Source: Rhodanobacter lindaniclasticus (lineage in GTDB: Bacteria > Pseudomonadota > Gammaproteobacteria > Xanthomonadales > Rhodanobacteraceae). From it: 64,000 nucleotides of DNA. Shown in pieces: positions 8,211 to 15,019 of the stretch. The stretch is from positions 1 to 64,000 of the forward strand of contig NZ_MWIO01000008.1 in assembly GCF_004799035.1 (NCBI RefSeq), given 5' to 3'. A program made the translations under genes and the position numbers. The notes below the pieces were generated by a model. It made no database searches and was not told the DNA's origin. It saw only the letters and a list, made by a program, of their open reading frames with translations. How positions within the stretch are numbered: the stretch's first letter is position 1; every line of letters starts with the position of its first letter.

Positions 8211-9117
8211 ACATCTGGATAGCCACAGCGAACGGACACGCGTCGCTATTGAGTCAGACCTAGCGAGGTACTGTTCGTGGTGCCAGCGGATGGAGGTGAC
8301 GCCGATCCCAGCTTCCGAGGACCAAGTTGCGGCTTGGTTGGAGGATGCGATCGACGAAGGCCTTAAAGTCTCCACGATCAGGCGCCTCCTCTACAGCGTA
8401 GGGCAAGCGCATGAAGCCCGAGGATTCATCCCTCCGTCAAAGCAGCGATCGTGGAAGCCTCGTTGGGATCAACTCATGGCGAAGCTTGAGCTCAATGGAC
8501 AGACTGAACGTTCGCAAGCCGACGAATTGAATGCGGTCAACGTCGCTAAGGTCTTGGCTACCCTCGGCGACTCTCTGCACGAACTTCGCGACGGTGCATT
8601 GCTGGCTCTGGCTCTCGACACGCTCTTCAAGCCATCGGAACTGGTCGAGCTTTGCCGGGAGCACATCATCGAATCCGCCGACGGGAGTGGCCAAGTTTGC
8701 TTCATACCTGAAAACGGTTCGGCATTTGCCTACTCCGATACGCGATGGATCTCGCCGGATACCCTGAGGCGAGTCCTTCGTTGGTGCGAAGCGGCGGGTA
8801 TTCTGCACGGCCCGCTTGCTAGGCCAATCGGGGGACGGCGTAAGGGACCGAAAGACGCCTCGTCACTGGCTCTTAGATCGCAAGAGATCAGCCGCATCTT
8901 TCGTCGACGGGCTCAGGCGGCTGGCCTCATTGGGTACTTCACTGCCTACTCTCCCCGCGTTGGGGGTGCCATGGATTTGGCGCGTGCTGGAGCTACCGTA
9001 GAGCAAATCCGGACTACTGGCGGGTGGCGAAGCGCATTTGTCATCGATCGGAGCACGTCGGACCTTCGCGGAGCGACACCTGCGATGAGGTCACTCAAGC
9101 TGTTTCGCGAAAGCTAG
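8197..9117 (+). CDS. tyrosine-recombinase-fold protein with degenerate active site
   Basis: This 306-residue protein has a SAM-like core-binding N-domain (about 10-95) and a phage-integrase catalytic domain (about 110-300). Alignment to family motifs by eye gives Lys145 where Arg I should be (FKPSEL against the usual L/F-R-x-S-E-L), no clear catalytic Lys in the beta hairpin (ENGSAFAYSD), Tyr251 instead of His in H-x-x-R (YSPR), Arg254 conserved, and Trp277 conserved (GGW). At the nucleophile position Tyr is replaced by Ser286 (FVIDRSTS; codon AGC at 9052-9054). Strand-exchange activity is therefore doubtful, yet the frame is intact and translationally coupled to tniQ (14-bp overlap). It occupies the resolvase position of tniABQR modules. 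It may serve as a DNA-binding targeting or accessory factor (inference). Confidence 0.75.
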   Translation: MTLYEHLDSHSERTRVAIESDLARYCSWCQRMEVTPIPASEDQVAAWLEDAIDEGLKVSTIRRLLYSVGQAHEARGFIPPSKQRSWKPRWDQLMAKLELNGQTERSQADELNAVNVAKVLATLGDSLHELRDGALLALALDTLFKPSELVELCREHIIESADGSGQVCFIPENGSAFAYSDTRWISPDTLRRVLRWCEAAGILHGPLARPIGGRRKGPKDASSLALRSQEISRIFRRRAQAAGLIGYFTAYSPRVGGAMDLARAGATVEQIRTTGGWRSAFVIDRSTSDLRGATPAMRSLKLFRES

Positions 9118-9139
9118 CCGCCTTGGTCAACTCAGCGGC

Positions 9140-9330
9140 CAAAGTTTTTTGGTCGATTGAGTTCCATTGCATAAATTTCTTGGCATGCCGGCGCGCGTTG
9201 TATAAGTCTCTTGGCACGAGCGCGCGCTGGCATAACTTTCCTGGCACGGTCTGGTACCAAGCACAGCGATAGTCCGACACGTGTTTCTAAGTTTTTCAAG
9301 TAGTTACTGCGGCCTAAGTTTCTTGGCCGC
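9140..9330 (+). repeat. array of about six direct repeats, probable TnsB-binding transposon end
   Basis: Related 16-17-bp motifs start at 9140, 9171, 9202, 9232, 9287 and 9314, all in the same orientation. The best three are ATAAATTTCTTGGCATG (9171), ATAAGTCTCTTGGCACG (9202) and ATAACTTTCCTGGCACG (9232). The others are diverged (CAAAGTTTTTTGGTCG, CTAAGTTTTTCAAG, CTAAGTTTCTTGGCCGC). Spacing is 31, 31, 30, 55 and 27 bp. Multiple spaced copies just inside an element boundary are characteristic of TnsB-type transposase binding. The last copy runs into the open frame of the phage gene, so it may be coincidence or mark the terminus. No TGT/ACA terminal trinucleotide with a target-site duplication could be fixed. 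Confidence 0.7.
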
Positions 9331-9354
9331 ATCCACCTGCGCCATTCGTGCCTG

Positions 9355-10149
9355 TTGAGCCGACTGCGGGCGGCGGAATACCTGGGCGTCTCGGTGCGCA
9401 CCATCCGGCATTGGGACGCCGGCCGCAACCGGGTGCCGTGGTCGGCGGTGCGGCTGCTGCGGCTCGTCCGGTCCGGCCAGCTGGGCGGGCTGTTCGAGGA
9501 GTGGGAAGGCTGGACGATCAACCGGCTGGGCCTGCATTCACCGGACGGACGCACCTTCCGCGAGCGCGACATGCGCCAGCTGTGGCTGACCGTGACGCAA
9601 GCCGCCCTGTTCCGCGAGAGCTACCAGCGGGCCAGGTCCGGGGGTGTGGGGGCGCAGCCCCTGCGAGCCCGGGAGGGCGTCTCTCAGGCCGGCCGCGTGG
9701 CTGTCGATGCCGCGGTGTCCACCCCGGCCGCACCTGCCCCGCCGCCCACGATGGCGCCGCCGCTGTCCCGCCGAACCGCTCTTTCGACCTTTCCAGCGTC
9801 CCGCGCCGCCCCGGCGCAGCCCGCCGCCGGTACAGCCGCAGGCGCCGCCGGCGGGACCGCCGGGGCGGCTGGCCAGCTGGGGGATCGTGGAGCGACGGCG
9901 GATCAGTGCGGCGGCAGTGGACGTGGCGCCAAAGTGACGCCACAATGCCACCACGAAGCCGCCTTTCTCGGCGGCACTCTGGGGGCTTGCAATATGGAAC
10001 AAACCGCGCCAGTATGCCATTCGTCCGCCCTGCCTCACGGCTCGGCGGACCTCCCGTGTGCTAACAGGGGAGGTAACAAACTGAACGGCCTGCAATCTGA
10101 CGTCACTCTGACGCCACGGCAAGAGCCATCCTGCAAGGGGGTGGCGTGA
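9355..10149 (+). CDS. VC1465/XafT-like Xer recombination activation factor, N-terminus uncertain
   Basis: VC1465-family proteins activate host XerCD recombination for integrative elements that use dif. Residues 1-70 from the TTG at 9355 match this family: LRAAEYLGVSVRTIRHWDAG (HTH), then VPWSAVRLLRL and GWTINRLGLHSPDGRTF. The frame is open upstream to a TAG at 9301 with no ATG or GTG, and codes for PKFLGRIHLRHSCL just before the TTG, so the true N-terminus may have been removed by the transposon. After residue 100 the sequence is low-complexity Ala/Pro/Gly and poorly conserved. The stop overlaps the next gene's ATG (TGATG at 10147-10151), which supports this frame to its end. Confidence 0.7.
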   Translation: MSRLRAAEYLGVSVRTIRHWDAGRNRVPWSAVRLLRLVRSGQLGGLFEEWEGWTINRLGLHSPDGRTFRERDMRQLWLTVTQAALFRESYQRARSGGVGAQPLRAREGVSQAGRVAVDAAVSTPAAPAPPPTMAPPLSRRTALSTFPASRAAPAQPAAGTAAGAAGGTAGAAGQLGDRGATADQCGGSGRGAKVTPQCHHEAAFLGGTLGACNMEQTAPVCHSSALPHGSADLPCANRGGNKLNGLQSDVTLTPRQEPSCKGVA

Positions 10150-10472
10150 TGGCCAGGTCGACCACCCTGCGGCTCCCTGACCCGCTCAAGGCGGAAGCCA
10201 CGGCCTACGCGGACGGCCTGGGCGTCTCGCTCAACGCGCTGTGCGCCGTCGCCCTGCGCGACTACCTGGACGCCCGCAAGCCGAAGCCTGCGGCCCTTCC
10301 TGCCAAGGTGGGGCCACAGGCCAAGGCGGAGCCTGCGCGCGCGTCTGCGGCCCTTCCCGGGGCATCGGGAGGTAGCCCGATGCGACCGATCACGAAGGTT
10401 GGCGCGAACCAGCCCTGCCCCTGCGGCAGCGGCCAGAAGTTCAAGCGGTGCCACGGGAAACCGGGCGCCTGA
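10149..10472 (+). CDS. ribbon-helix-helix / SEC-C motif protein
   Basis: This 107-residue protein has two parts. Residues 1-45 (STTLRLPDPLKAEATAYADG, SLNALCAVALRDYL) look like a ribbon-helix-helix DNA-binding domain. The C-terminus (ANQPCPCGSGQKFKRCHG, about 86-103) is a SEC-C zinc-binding motif with C-x-C...C-H ligands. An Ala/Lys-rich linker joins them. The ATG at 10149 overlaps the stop of the preceding gene, so translation is coupled. The fusion is typical of small regulatory genes in Xanthomonas-type filamentous phages and mobile elements. Role unknown; probably a regulator of the remnant phage. Confidence 0.65.
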   Translation: MARSTTLRLPDPLKAEATAYADGLGVSLNALCAVALRDYLDARKPKPAALPAKVGPQAKAEPARASAALPGASGGSPMRPITKVGANQPCPCGSGQKFKRCHGKPGA

Positions 10473-10478
10473 CGAAGT

Positions 10479-10544
10479 GAGGCCCCCGACGCTGGCGAGC
10501 GAATGCGGGGGCCTCGGGTACCACACAACCGGGGCCGAAGCCCC
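10479..10544 (+). promoter_or_regulatory. two hairpins in leader of the small phage gene
   Basis: The arms GAGGCCCCCG (10479-10488) and CGGGGGCCTC (10506-10515) form a 10-bp stem. A second short stem, GGGGC-CGAA-GCCCC, lies at 10531-10544, directly before the AAGGGA ribosome-binding site of the gene at 10558. No U-tract follows the first stem, so it is not a classical terminator. It may stabilise the mRNA or modulate the downstream start. Seen in sequence; role inferred. Confidence 0.4.
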
Positions 10545-10557
10545 AAGGGATGATGAC

Positions 10558-10830
10558 ATGATCGAGCGTGACGACAAGCCCTATCGCAGTAAGACGCTGC
10601 TCAGCGCGTACCGTGAACTTCTGGACCGTCTCAACCGGGAAAAGGCGAAGCCGGACTGTGACCTGGACCCGGAAGCGGTCGCCGGGATCACGGACTACCT
10701 GCTGGACAGAATCGACGCCTACCGGCCGTCGATCGGTGCCGGCGGGGCCGAAAAAAACCCGCCAGAAAATGCACAGTTTGCCACCCCGGAAAATCCCCGG
10801 AATAATGACGAAGCGACGGGGGCGAGATAA
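10558..10830 (+). CDS. hypothetical protein of phage remnant
   Basis: This 90-residue acidic protein starts MIERDDKPYRSKTLLSAYRE, with AAGGGA eight bases before the ATG. It has an amphipathic helical N-terminal half (LLDRLNREKAKPDCDLDPEA, then a helical segment ending LLDRIDAY) and a disordered Asn/Pro-rich tail. I recognise no family. Its place, last before the half-dif sequence, and its coupling with the RHH/SEC-C gene suggest it belongs to the remnant phage module. Confidence 0.5.
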   Translation: MIERDDKPYRSKTLLSAYRELLDRLNREKAKPDCDLDPEAVAGITDYLLDRIDAYRPSIGAGGAEKNPPENAQFATPENPRNNDEATGAR

Positions 10831-10852
10831 TGGCGAGCAGGCGCGGTAAGGC

Positions 10853-10870
10853 TATACATTATGCGAAATT
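10853..10870. other. half-dif / filamentous-phage attachment core
   Basis: TATACATTATGCGAAATT at 10853-10870 matches the central region plus the XerC-binding arm of dif. The E. coli dif read in this orientation contains TATACATTATGCGCACC. From general knowledge, Xanthomonas filamentous phages use a TATACATTATGCGAA core. The expected XerD arm (ATTTAACATAA-like) is not present just upstream, where GGTAAGGC is found, as is usual for phage-side attachment sequences. It therefore marks the phage-chromosome junction. Confidence 0.65.
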
Positions 10871-10891
10871 AGATCCCGGGTTTCGGAGCCC

Positions 10892-11656
10892 CTACCAGTC
10901 GGCACGAGCGTATTCGGACAGATCCCGCCAGGCCTCGAATCCCAGTGTGCCCCGTTCCGCGTCTGCATGAGGAAGGAGCACGGACTCGTCCAGCACCGCA
11001 CCGAAATAGGTTGCGTCGGCCTTGGTCCTCACTTCGTAGGGTGCCTCTATGTCGAGGACGAATCGCTGGATGAGTTCGGACATGCGCGCTCGCTCCGGAC
11101 CCGCGATCTCCAGCGATCCATTGAGAGGCGCGTCGACAGCGACCCGGGCGATCGTCGCCGCGACATCATCCGAAGCCACCGGTTCGATGAAGGCCGGCGA
11201 GAGATTGATGGTTTGCCCGCGAACGGCGTAGTTGACGATGTCCAGCAGGAACTCGAAGAACTGGGTCGCGTGAACGATGGTGAACGGAATGCCCGATGCC
11301 GCGATCAGGCGTTCCTGCAGCGACTTCCCCCGAAGATACGGGCTTGCGTCCAGACGGCCGGTTCCAACCACCGAAAGCGACACGTGGAGCTTTACCCCGG
11401 CGCGCTTTTCGGCAGCGAGGAGATTGATGATGGCGGTCCTGAAAAATTCGAAGGAGGCCATGTCGTCGAAGGTTGGCGAATTGGTGACGTCGACCACCAC
11501 GTCAGCGCCGACCAGGCTCTCCGCCAGCCCCCTGCCGGTGATCAGGTCGACGCCGCTGGCCCGGGAGGCGGCCGACACGGCGTGACCCTGGCGGCGCAAT
11601 CGCTCCACGATGTTGCGCCCCACCAATCCCCTGCCGCCCATGACGACGATGTTCAT
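10892..11656 (-). CDS. NAD(P)-binding NmrA-like / atypical SDR protein
   Basis: This 254-residue protein has a Rossmann GxxGxxG near the N-terminus (VVMGGRGLVGRNIVERL). It then shows ADVVVDVTNSP, VSLSVVGTG and Y-x3-K (YLRGKSLQE). This is the pattern of NmrA/atypical SDRs that bind NAD(P)H and act as redox sensors or reductases; the substrate is unknown. It is clearly paralogous to the gene at 18969, with the same motifs in order (ANSPSF/TNSPTF, SVVGTGR, TQFFEFL). It stands alone, convergent with the phage remnant, and is the first chromosomal gene right of the half-dif site. A 16-bp palindrome lies 39 bp upstream of its start. Confidence 0.8.
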   Translation of the reverse strand: MNIVVMGGRGLVGRNIVERLRRQGHAVSAASRASGVDLITGRGLAESLVGADVVVDVTNSPTFDDMASFEFFRTAIINLLAAEKRAGVKLHVSLSVVGTGRLDASPYLRGKSLQERLIAASGIPFTIVHATQFFEFLLDIVNYAVRGQTINLSPAFIEPVASDDVAATIARVAVDAPLNGSLEIAGPERARMSELIQRFVLDIEAPYEVRTKADATYFGAVLDESVLLPHADAERGTLGFEAWRDLSEYARADW

Positions 11657-12030
11657 GTCTGCCTCCTCGGCTTGCGTGCCCCGATGCTAGGCAGCCGGGG
11701 TGTACCCCGGTAGAGCCACGACGGTAACGGCAGTGGTTCCGTGCATGCACCAGTGGCCCGCGCCGTCCCATGCCGCCCCGGTGCTCGTCACTTTCTGCTG
11801 CCGGCAAGATCGCGAGGCGGGTGGCCGCAGCTCTTCTTCATGCGGGGAATCCCGGCAACGTCGGCGCATGCCGGTCAGGCATGCCATGCCCGAAACGTCA
11901 TTCGCGGCGTGATTGGTGAGCTTCCAGCAACACGATGGACACCCGCGCCTCTCTACCGGCTTGCCGGGCCCACGCCTAGCCTTGCGTGGGCCCCGATGGC
12001 ATGGGCGTCCATCCACAGAGGAGTATCCCG
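11657..12030. promoter_or_regulatory. divergent intergenic region with palindrome
   Basis: This 374-bp region separates the SDR-like gene (minus, start 11656) from the hydrolase gene (plus, start 12031). At 11695-11710 lies CCGGGGTGTACCCCGG, a palindrome with 7-bp arms around GT, well placed as an operator or promoter element for the minus-strand gene. GAGGAG at 12018-12023 is the ribosome-binding site of the hydrolase gene. I see no convincing coding frame here. Confidence 0.4.
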
Positions 12031-13014
12031 ATGCAAGACCCGGACGACATCGCACCCATCGATCCGCGCCGCCGGCAACTGATGGTTGCGGGCCTGCTCG
12101 CCGCGGCGGCGACCACCCTGCCCCTGCCGATGTCCATGGCCCGGGCAGCCCCGAGCGATCACCGACCCATCCGACAGAGAAACCACGACATGAACTCGAT
12201 CACCACGAAGGACGGCACCGAAATCTTCTTCAAGGACTGGGGCTCCGGCCAGCCCATCGTCTTCCACCACGGCTGGCCCCTGTCCAGCGATGACTGGGAT
12301 ACGCAGATACTGTTCTTCCTCGATCACGGCTATCGCGTCATCGCGCACGACCGTCGCGGCCACGGCCGCTCGTCGCAGGGCATTACCGGCCACGACATGG
12401 ATCATTACGCGGCCGACGCCGCGGCGGTGGTCGAGCACCTCGACCTGCATGACGCCATCCATGTCGGTCACTCCACCGGCGGCGGCGAAGCAACGCGTTA
12501 CGTCGCTCGCCACGGCGCCGGCCGCGTCGCCAAACTGGTGCTGATGAACGCCGTGCCGCCACTGATGCTGAAGACGGCCGCCAACCCCGGCGGCCTGCCG
12601 AGGGAAGTGTTCGACGGCCTGCGCGCTGCGCTGGCCAGCAACCGCTCGCAGTTCTATCGCGACCTCGCCTCGGGACCGTTCTACGGTTTCAACCGCCCGG
12701 GCGTGAAGACCATCCAGGGCTGCGTCGACAACTGGTGGCGCCAGGGCATGATGGGCGCAGCCAAGGCGCACTACGACGGTATCAAGGCCTTCTCGGAAAC
12801 CGACTTCACCGAGGATCTCAAGGCCATCGATGTGCCCACCCTGGTGATGCACGGCGACGACGACCAGATCGTGCCGATCGCCGACTCCGCGCCGTTGTCG
12901 GCGAAACTGCTCAAGCACGCCACCCTGAAGGTCTACCCGGGCTATCCGCACGGCATGTTTGCCGTCCATCCGGACGTGATCAACCGCGACCTGCTGGCTT
13001 TCTTCCGCAGCTGA
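12031..13014 (+). CDS. Tat-exported alpha/beta hydrolase, non-heme chloroperoxidase-like
   Basis: This 327-residue protein starts at 12031, preceded by GAGGAG. The first 40 residues are a twin-arginine signal ([19 protein letters not shown], cleavage near ARA-AP), so it should be exported folded to the periplasm. The mature part is a classic perhydrolase/chloroperoxidase fold: the oxyanion region [12 protein letters not shown], the nucleophile Ser148 in GHSTGG, the acid in [10 protein letters not shown], and the His in YPHGMF. Family members hydrolyse esters and form peracids with peroxide. Most family members are cytosolic, so the Tat signal is notable. An internal ATG at 12190 ([17 protein letters not shown]) would give the usual 275-residue cytosolic form and is an alternative start. 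Confidence 0.85.
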   Translation: MQDPDDIAPIDPRRRQLMVAGLLAAAATTLPLPMSMARAAPSDHRPIRQRNHDMNSITTKDGTEIFFKDWGSGQPIVFHHGWPLSSDDWDTQILFFLDHGYRVIAHDRRGHGRSSQGITGHDMDHYAADAAAVVEHLDLHDAIHVGHSTGGGEATRYVARHGAGRVAKLVLMNAVPPLMLKTAANPGGLPREVFDGLRAALASNRSQFYRDLASGPFYGFNRPGVKTIQGCVDNWWRQGMMGAAKAHYDGIKAFSETDFTEDLKAIDVPTLVMHGDDDQIVPIADSAPLSAKLLKHATLKVYPGYPHGMFAVHPDVINRDLLAFFRS

Positions 13015-13176
13015 GCCTGTCGACGCCCCCTCCTTCGGCCCACGCAGTCGCGGAGGTCGGAGGTCGGGGCGATGCCCCGGGAAGACCGAAGAGCACCGGG
13101 AGTGCCAGCCGCGTCGTTGCCGCGCGGCGGGCACTCCTTGTTGACCCGTCGGGCGGGCAGCCCGTCCGCATCCGCG

Positions 13177-14013
13177 TCATGACCCAGGCGTGGACATGGG
13201 CAGTGCATTTGCGCCGCGCGGCGGGATCGGAAGCGTGCCGGTGGCGGAGCTCGGCATCGGGAGCCACAGCGTGAAACTCGCGCCGCTTCCCGGCCCTTGC
13301 GACTGCGCCTCCACCTTGCCGCCGTGGGCTTTCGCCAGCTCCTGCACCAGCGCCAGGCCGATGCCCATGCCCGGATGGCCGCCCTGGCCTCCACTCCGTT
13401 CCTGCCCGAACATCCGGAACACATGCGGGAGGAACTCCGCGGAGATTCCGCAGCCGTCATCGGTCACCGAAACCGTGGCGAACCCGTCGACGCTGGCGAC
13501 CCGCACCTGGATGCAACCGCCCTGCCCGCTGAATTTCACCGCGTTGTCCAGCAGGTTCGACAGCATCTGTTCCAGCCGAACCCGGTCGGCCTTGCACCAG
13601 TGCCGGACCGATGTGTCGACGTCGACGCGCAGATCGCGATCCGGCGCCCCGATGGCCACGTCCGCGGCGACTGCATGGACCACCTCGTCGAGATCCACCA
13701 TTTCCGGATCCAGCCGAAGCTTGCCGATGCGCATGCGCGAGAGGTCGAACAGGTCGTCGATGATGCGGGCCTGCCGGCGGATGGAATGGCGCATCGCGTG
13801 GCCGAGCTCCACCGCACCCTCGACATCCGGCTCGGCCATTTTCTCCAGCAGCCGACCGAGGTTCAGCAGGAGCACCGACAGTGGCTGCTTCAGTTCGTGC
13901 GAGACCATGGCAAGGCAGCGATCGCGGATCGCGTCCACGGCGGGGACTGGCGCCGGCCGTGCCTGGCGGTCGCGCGGCTTGTCGTGTGTCGGACCGGGGA
14001 ACTGTGGACTCAT
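13177..14013 (-). CDS. orphan soluble sensor histidine kinase
   Basis: This 278-residue protein starts MSPQFPGPTHDKPRD. After a 30-residue leader comes a HisKA dimerisation domain with the phospho-acceptor His39 in MVSHELKQPLSVLL. A complete HATPase domain follows: N box MLSNLLDNAVKFS, G1 VTDDGCGI, F box FRMFGQER, G2 GMGIGLALVQEL. No membrane segment or PAS domain is present, so it looks like the kinase core of a larger sensor and probably acts in the cytosol with an unidentified partner. No response regulator is adjacent. The frame is open upstream beyond 14013, but that sequence does not look coding. Two 19-bp palindromes lie 126-180 bp upstream. Confidence 0.85.
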   Translation of the reverse strand: MSPQFPGPTHDKPRDRQARPAPVPAVDAIRDRCLAMVSHELKQPLSVLLLNLGRLLEKMAEPDVEGAVELGHAMRHSIRRQARIIDDLFDLSRMRIGKLRLDPEMVDLDEVVHAVAADVAIGAPDRDLRVDVDTSVRHWCKADRVRLEQMLSNLLDNAVKFSGQGGCIQVRVASVDGFATVSVTDDGCGISAEFLPHVFRMFGQERSGGQGGHPGMGIGLALVQELAKAHGGKVEAQSQGPGSGASFTLWLPMPSSATGTLPIPPRGANALPMSTPGS

Positions 14014-14642
14014 GCGTGATGCCCTCGGATGGCGCCGCCCGCTGCGCGTCGATGATCTACGCGGCGTGAACTCCGGCACGGAGGTCGCATGGTAAGTACG
14101 CCGCGGCGGGACAAGTAGACGGCGCACGCTGACCACCGTGTTGTACGGCCGGCAACAGTGGCGCTGCACGTGCTTGTTGTCGCCGCGACAACACGATGCA
14201 GCCCCGCACGGATCTACCGCGGCCAGCCTCGGCGATGAAAAATCGAATCCGCTTCCTCCCCACGGCAACGGAGATGACGGGTGTCAGATCGTCGAGGCGG
14301 CTGTAACGGGTCGTGCACTTTCCACCCGTTCGTGCACGGGACAACCCACCTTGGTGCGGTGTCCCCGCGGATAGCCAATCAGCCACACGACGACGCCGTG
14401 GGCAGGAAGCATGAACCGCTTTGCCGAACCCCGACGCGAGGCCTCCGCCATCGCGTTGCCCGCGAACCTGCGCCAAGGAGCAACGAGCGTGATCCAGCCC
14501 GACTGCGGGGAAACCATGCTTCTGCTCGGCGTGCGTCTGCCGCCATGAACAGCGTGCAGCCCGTGACAAACCTGGCCGCACCGATTGGACGTCTGGAAGT
14601 CCGGACGACCTTGATCCCCGTTCCCTGCAGGAGGTCGCCACC
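14014..14642. promoter_or_regulatory. 629-bp intergenic region with two 19-bp TGTTG-N9-CAACA palindromes
   Basis: The region separates the kinase gene (minus) from the DUF2384-like gene (plus). It contains TGTTGTACGGCCGGCAACA at 14139-14157 and TGTTGTCGCCGCGACAACA at 14175-14193, which share the layout TGTTG-N9-CAACA and lie 36 bp apart. The second is nearly fully symmetric. A third element of the same layout sits upstream of the cytochrome b gene (15323-15341). They are probably sites for one transcription factor. Otherwise I see no gene here. GGAGG at 14631-14635 serves the next gene. Confidence 0.55.
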
Positions 14643-14972
14643 ATGACCACAGCCACCTCGGCCCGTCGCCGGGCCGCCCCTTCGCTTCGCTCGCTGGTCG
14701 ACGCGGCCTACCACGCCGACCCGGCGGACCGGCTGATCGCACCCGTTGGCGACAGCAGCTACAGCACCATCTTCAACCTGATCCCGACGACCCTGGCGGT
14801 GTTGCGGGAAGCCGCCGGCATCGAGCCCGATCCTCAGGCGATGAAGCACTGGTACCGACAAGTGCCTATCGCGGAATTGGGATACCTCACCGCGGAGCAG
14901 CTGGTGGCGCTCGGGCGTACGGATGCGGTCATTTCCTTTCTCCGCTCCGTGCGCAGCGGCGCGCGCGACTGA
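14643..14972 (+). CDS. small protein with DUF2384 (MbcA/ParS)-like C-terminus
   Basis: This 109-residue protein has an Ala/Arg-rich N-terminus. Its C-terminal half (WYRQVPIAELGYLTAEQLVA then VISFLRSVRSG) resembles the toxin-binding domain of Xre/MbcA/ParS antitoxins, in which a short helix pair ends in a V-x-x-F/L-L-x-x-I pattern. No Xre HTH is present and no RES-domain toxin is adjacent, so an antitoxin role is only a possibility. It is followed 47 bp later by a second gene with a similar C-terminus, suggesting duplication and co-transcription toward the cytochrome b gene. Confidence 0.45.
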   Translation: MTTATSARRRAAPSLRSLVDAAYHADPADRLIAPVGDSSYSTIFNLIPTTLAVLREAAGIEPDPQAMKHWYRQVPIAELGYLTAEQLVALGRTDAVISFLRSVRSGARD

Positions 14973-15019
14973 TCATGCGCCCCGTCCACCATCACTCCAC
15001 TCACGAAACGGAAAGAGCG

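Larger units (their letters stand above)
3348..9330 (+). mobile_element. Tn7-like transposition module (tnsABC-tniQ-recombinase plus end repeats)
   Basis: Five tightly packed or overlapping plus-strand genes encode a TnsA-like nuclease, a DDE transposase, an AAA+ ATPase, a TniQ zinc-finger targeting protein and a degenerate tyrosine recombinase. About six spaced direct repeats follow, starting 23 bp after the last stop codon. The order resembles the Tn5053/Tn402 set tniA-tniB-tniQ-tniR with a TnsA gene added in front and the resolvase replaced by a tyrosine-recombinase-fold protein. The downstream boundary lies between about 9250 and 9340, where a filamentous-phage gene begins without an intact N-terminus. 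The other end was not found. It may lie in 2794-3347 (a minimal, cargo-free element) or left of the window (genes at 1-2793 being cargo). Confidence 0.7.
9335..10870 (+). mobile_element. remnant of Xer-dependent filamentous phage / IMEX
   Basis: Three small plus-strand genes (a VC1465-like Xer activation factor, an RHH/SEC-C protein and a small acidic protein) are followed at 10853-10870 by a half-dif sequence. Genes for replication initiation, coat proteins and assembly are absent, so only one end of a filamentous phage or satellite remains. The GC content is much higher than in the transposon to the left. The left side is cut by the transposon end repeats, and no second dif-like site is visible there. 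The simplest explanation is insertion of the Tn7-like element into, or deletion up to, a prophage integrated at dif. Confidence 0.65.

Noticed and set aside
9140-9330. Regularly spaced repeats resembling a short CRISPR array
   Set aside because: Repeats are short (16-17 bp), diverged and unevenly spaced, with no cas genes. They fit transposase-binding sites at an element end much better.
9348-10064. A 238-codon plus-strand frame overlapping the VC1465-like gene
   Set aside because: It is out of frame with the conserved HTH region, extremely Arg/Ala/Pro-rich, and does not share the coupled stop/start with the next gene.
11953-13134. A 393-codon minus-strand frame antisense to the hydrolase gene
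   Set aside because: No recognisable motifs. The plus strand encodes a complete hydrolase with Ser-Asp-His triad and Tat signal.
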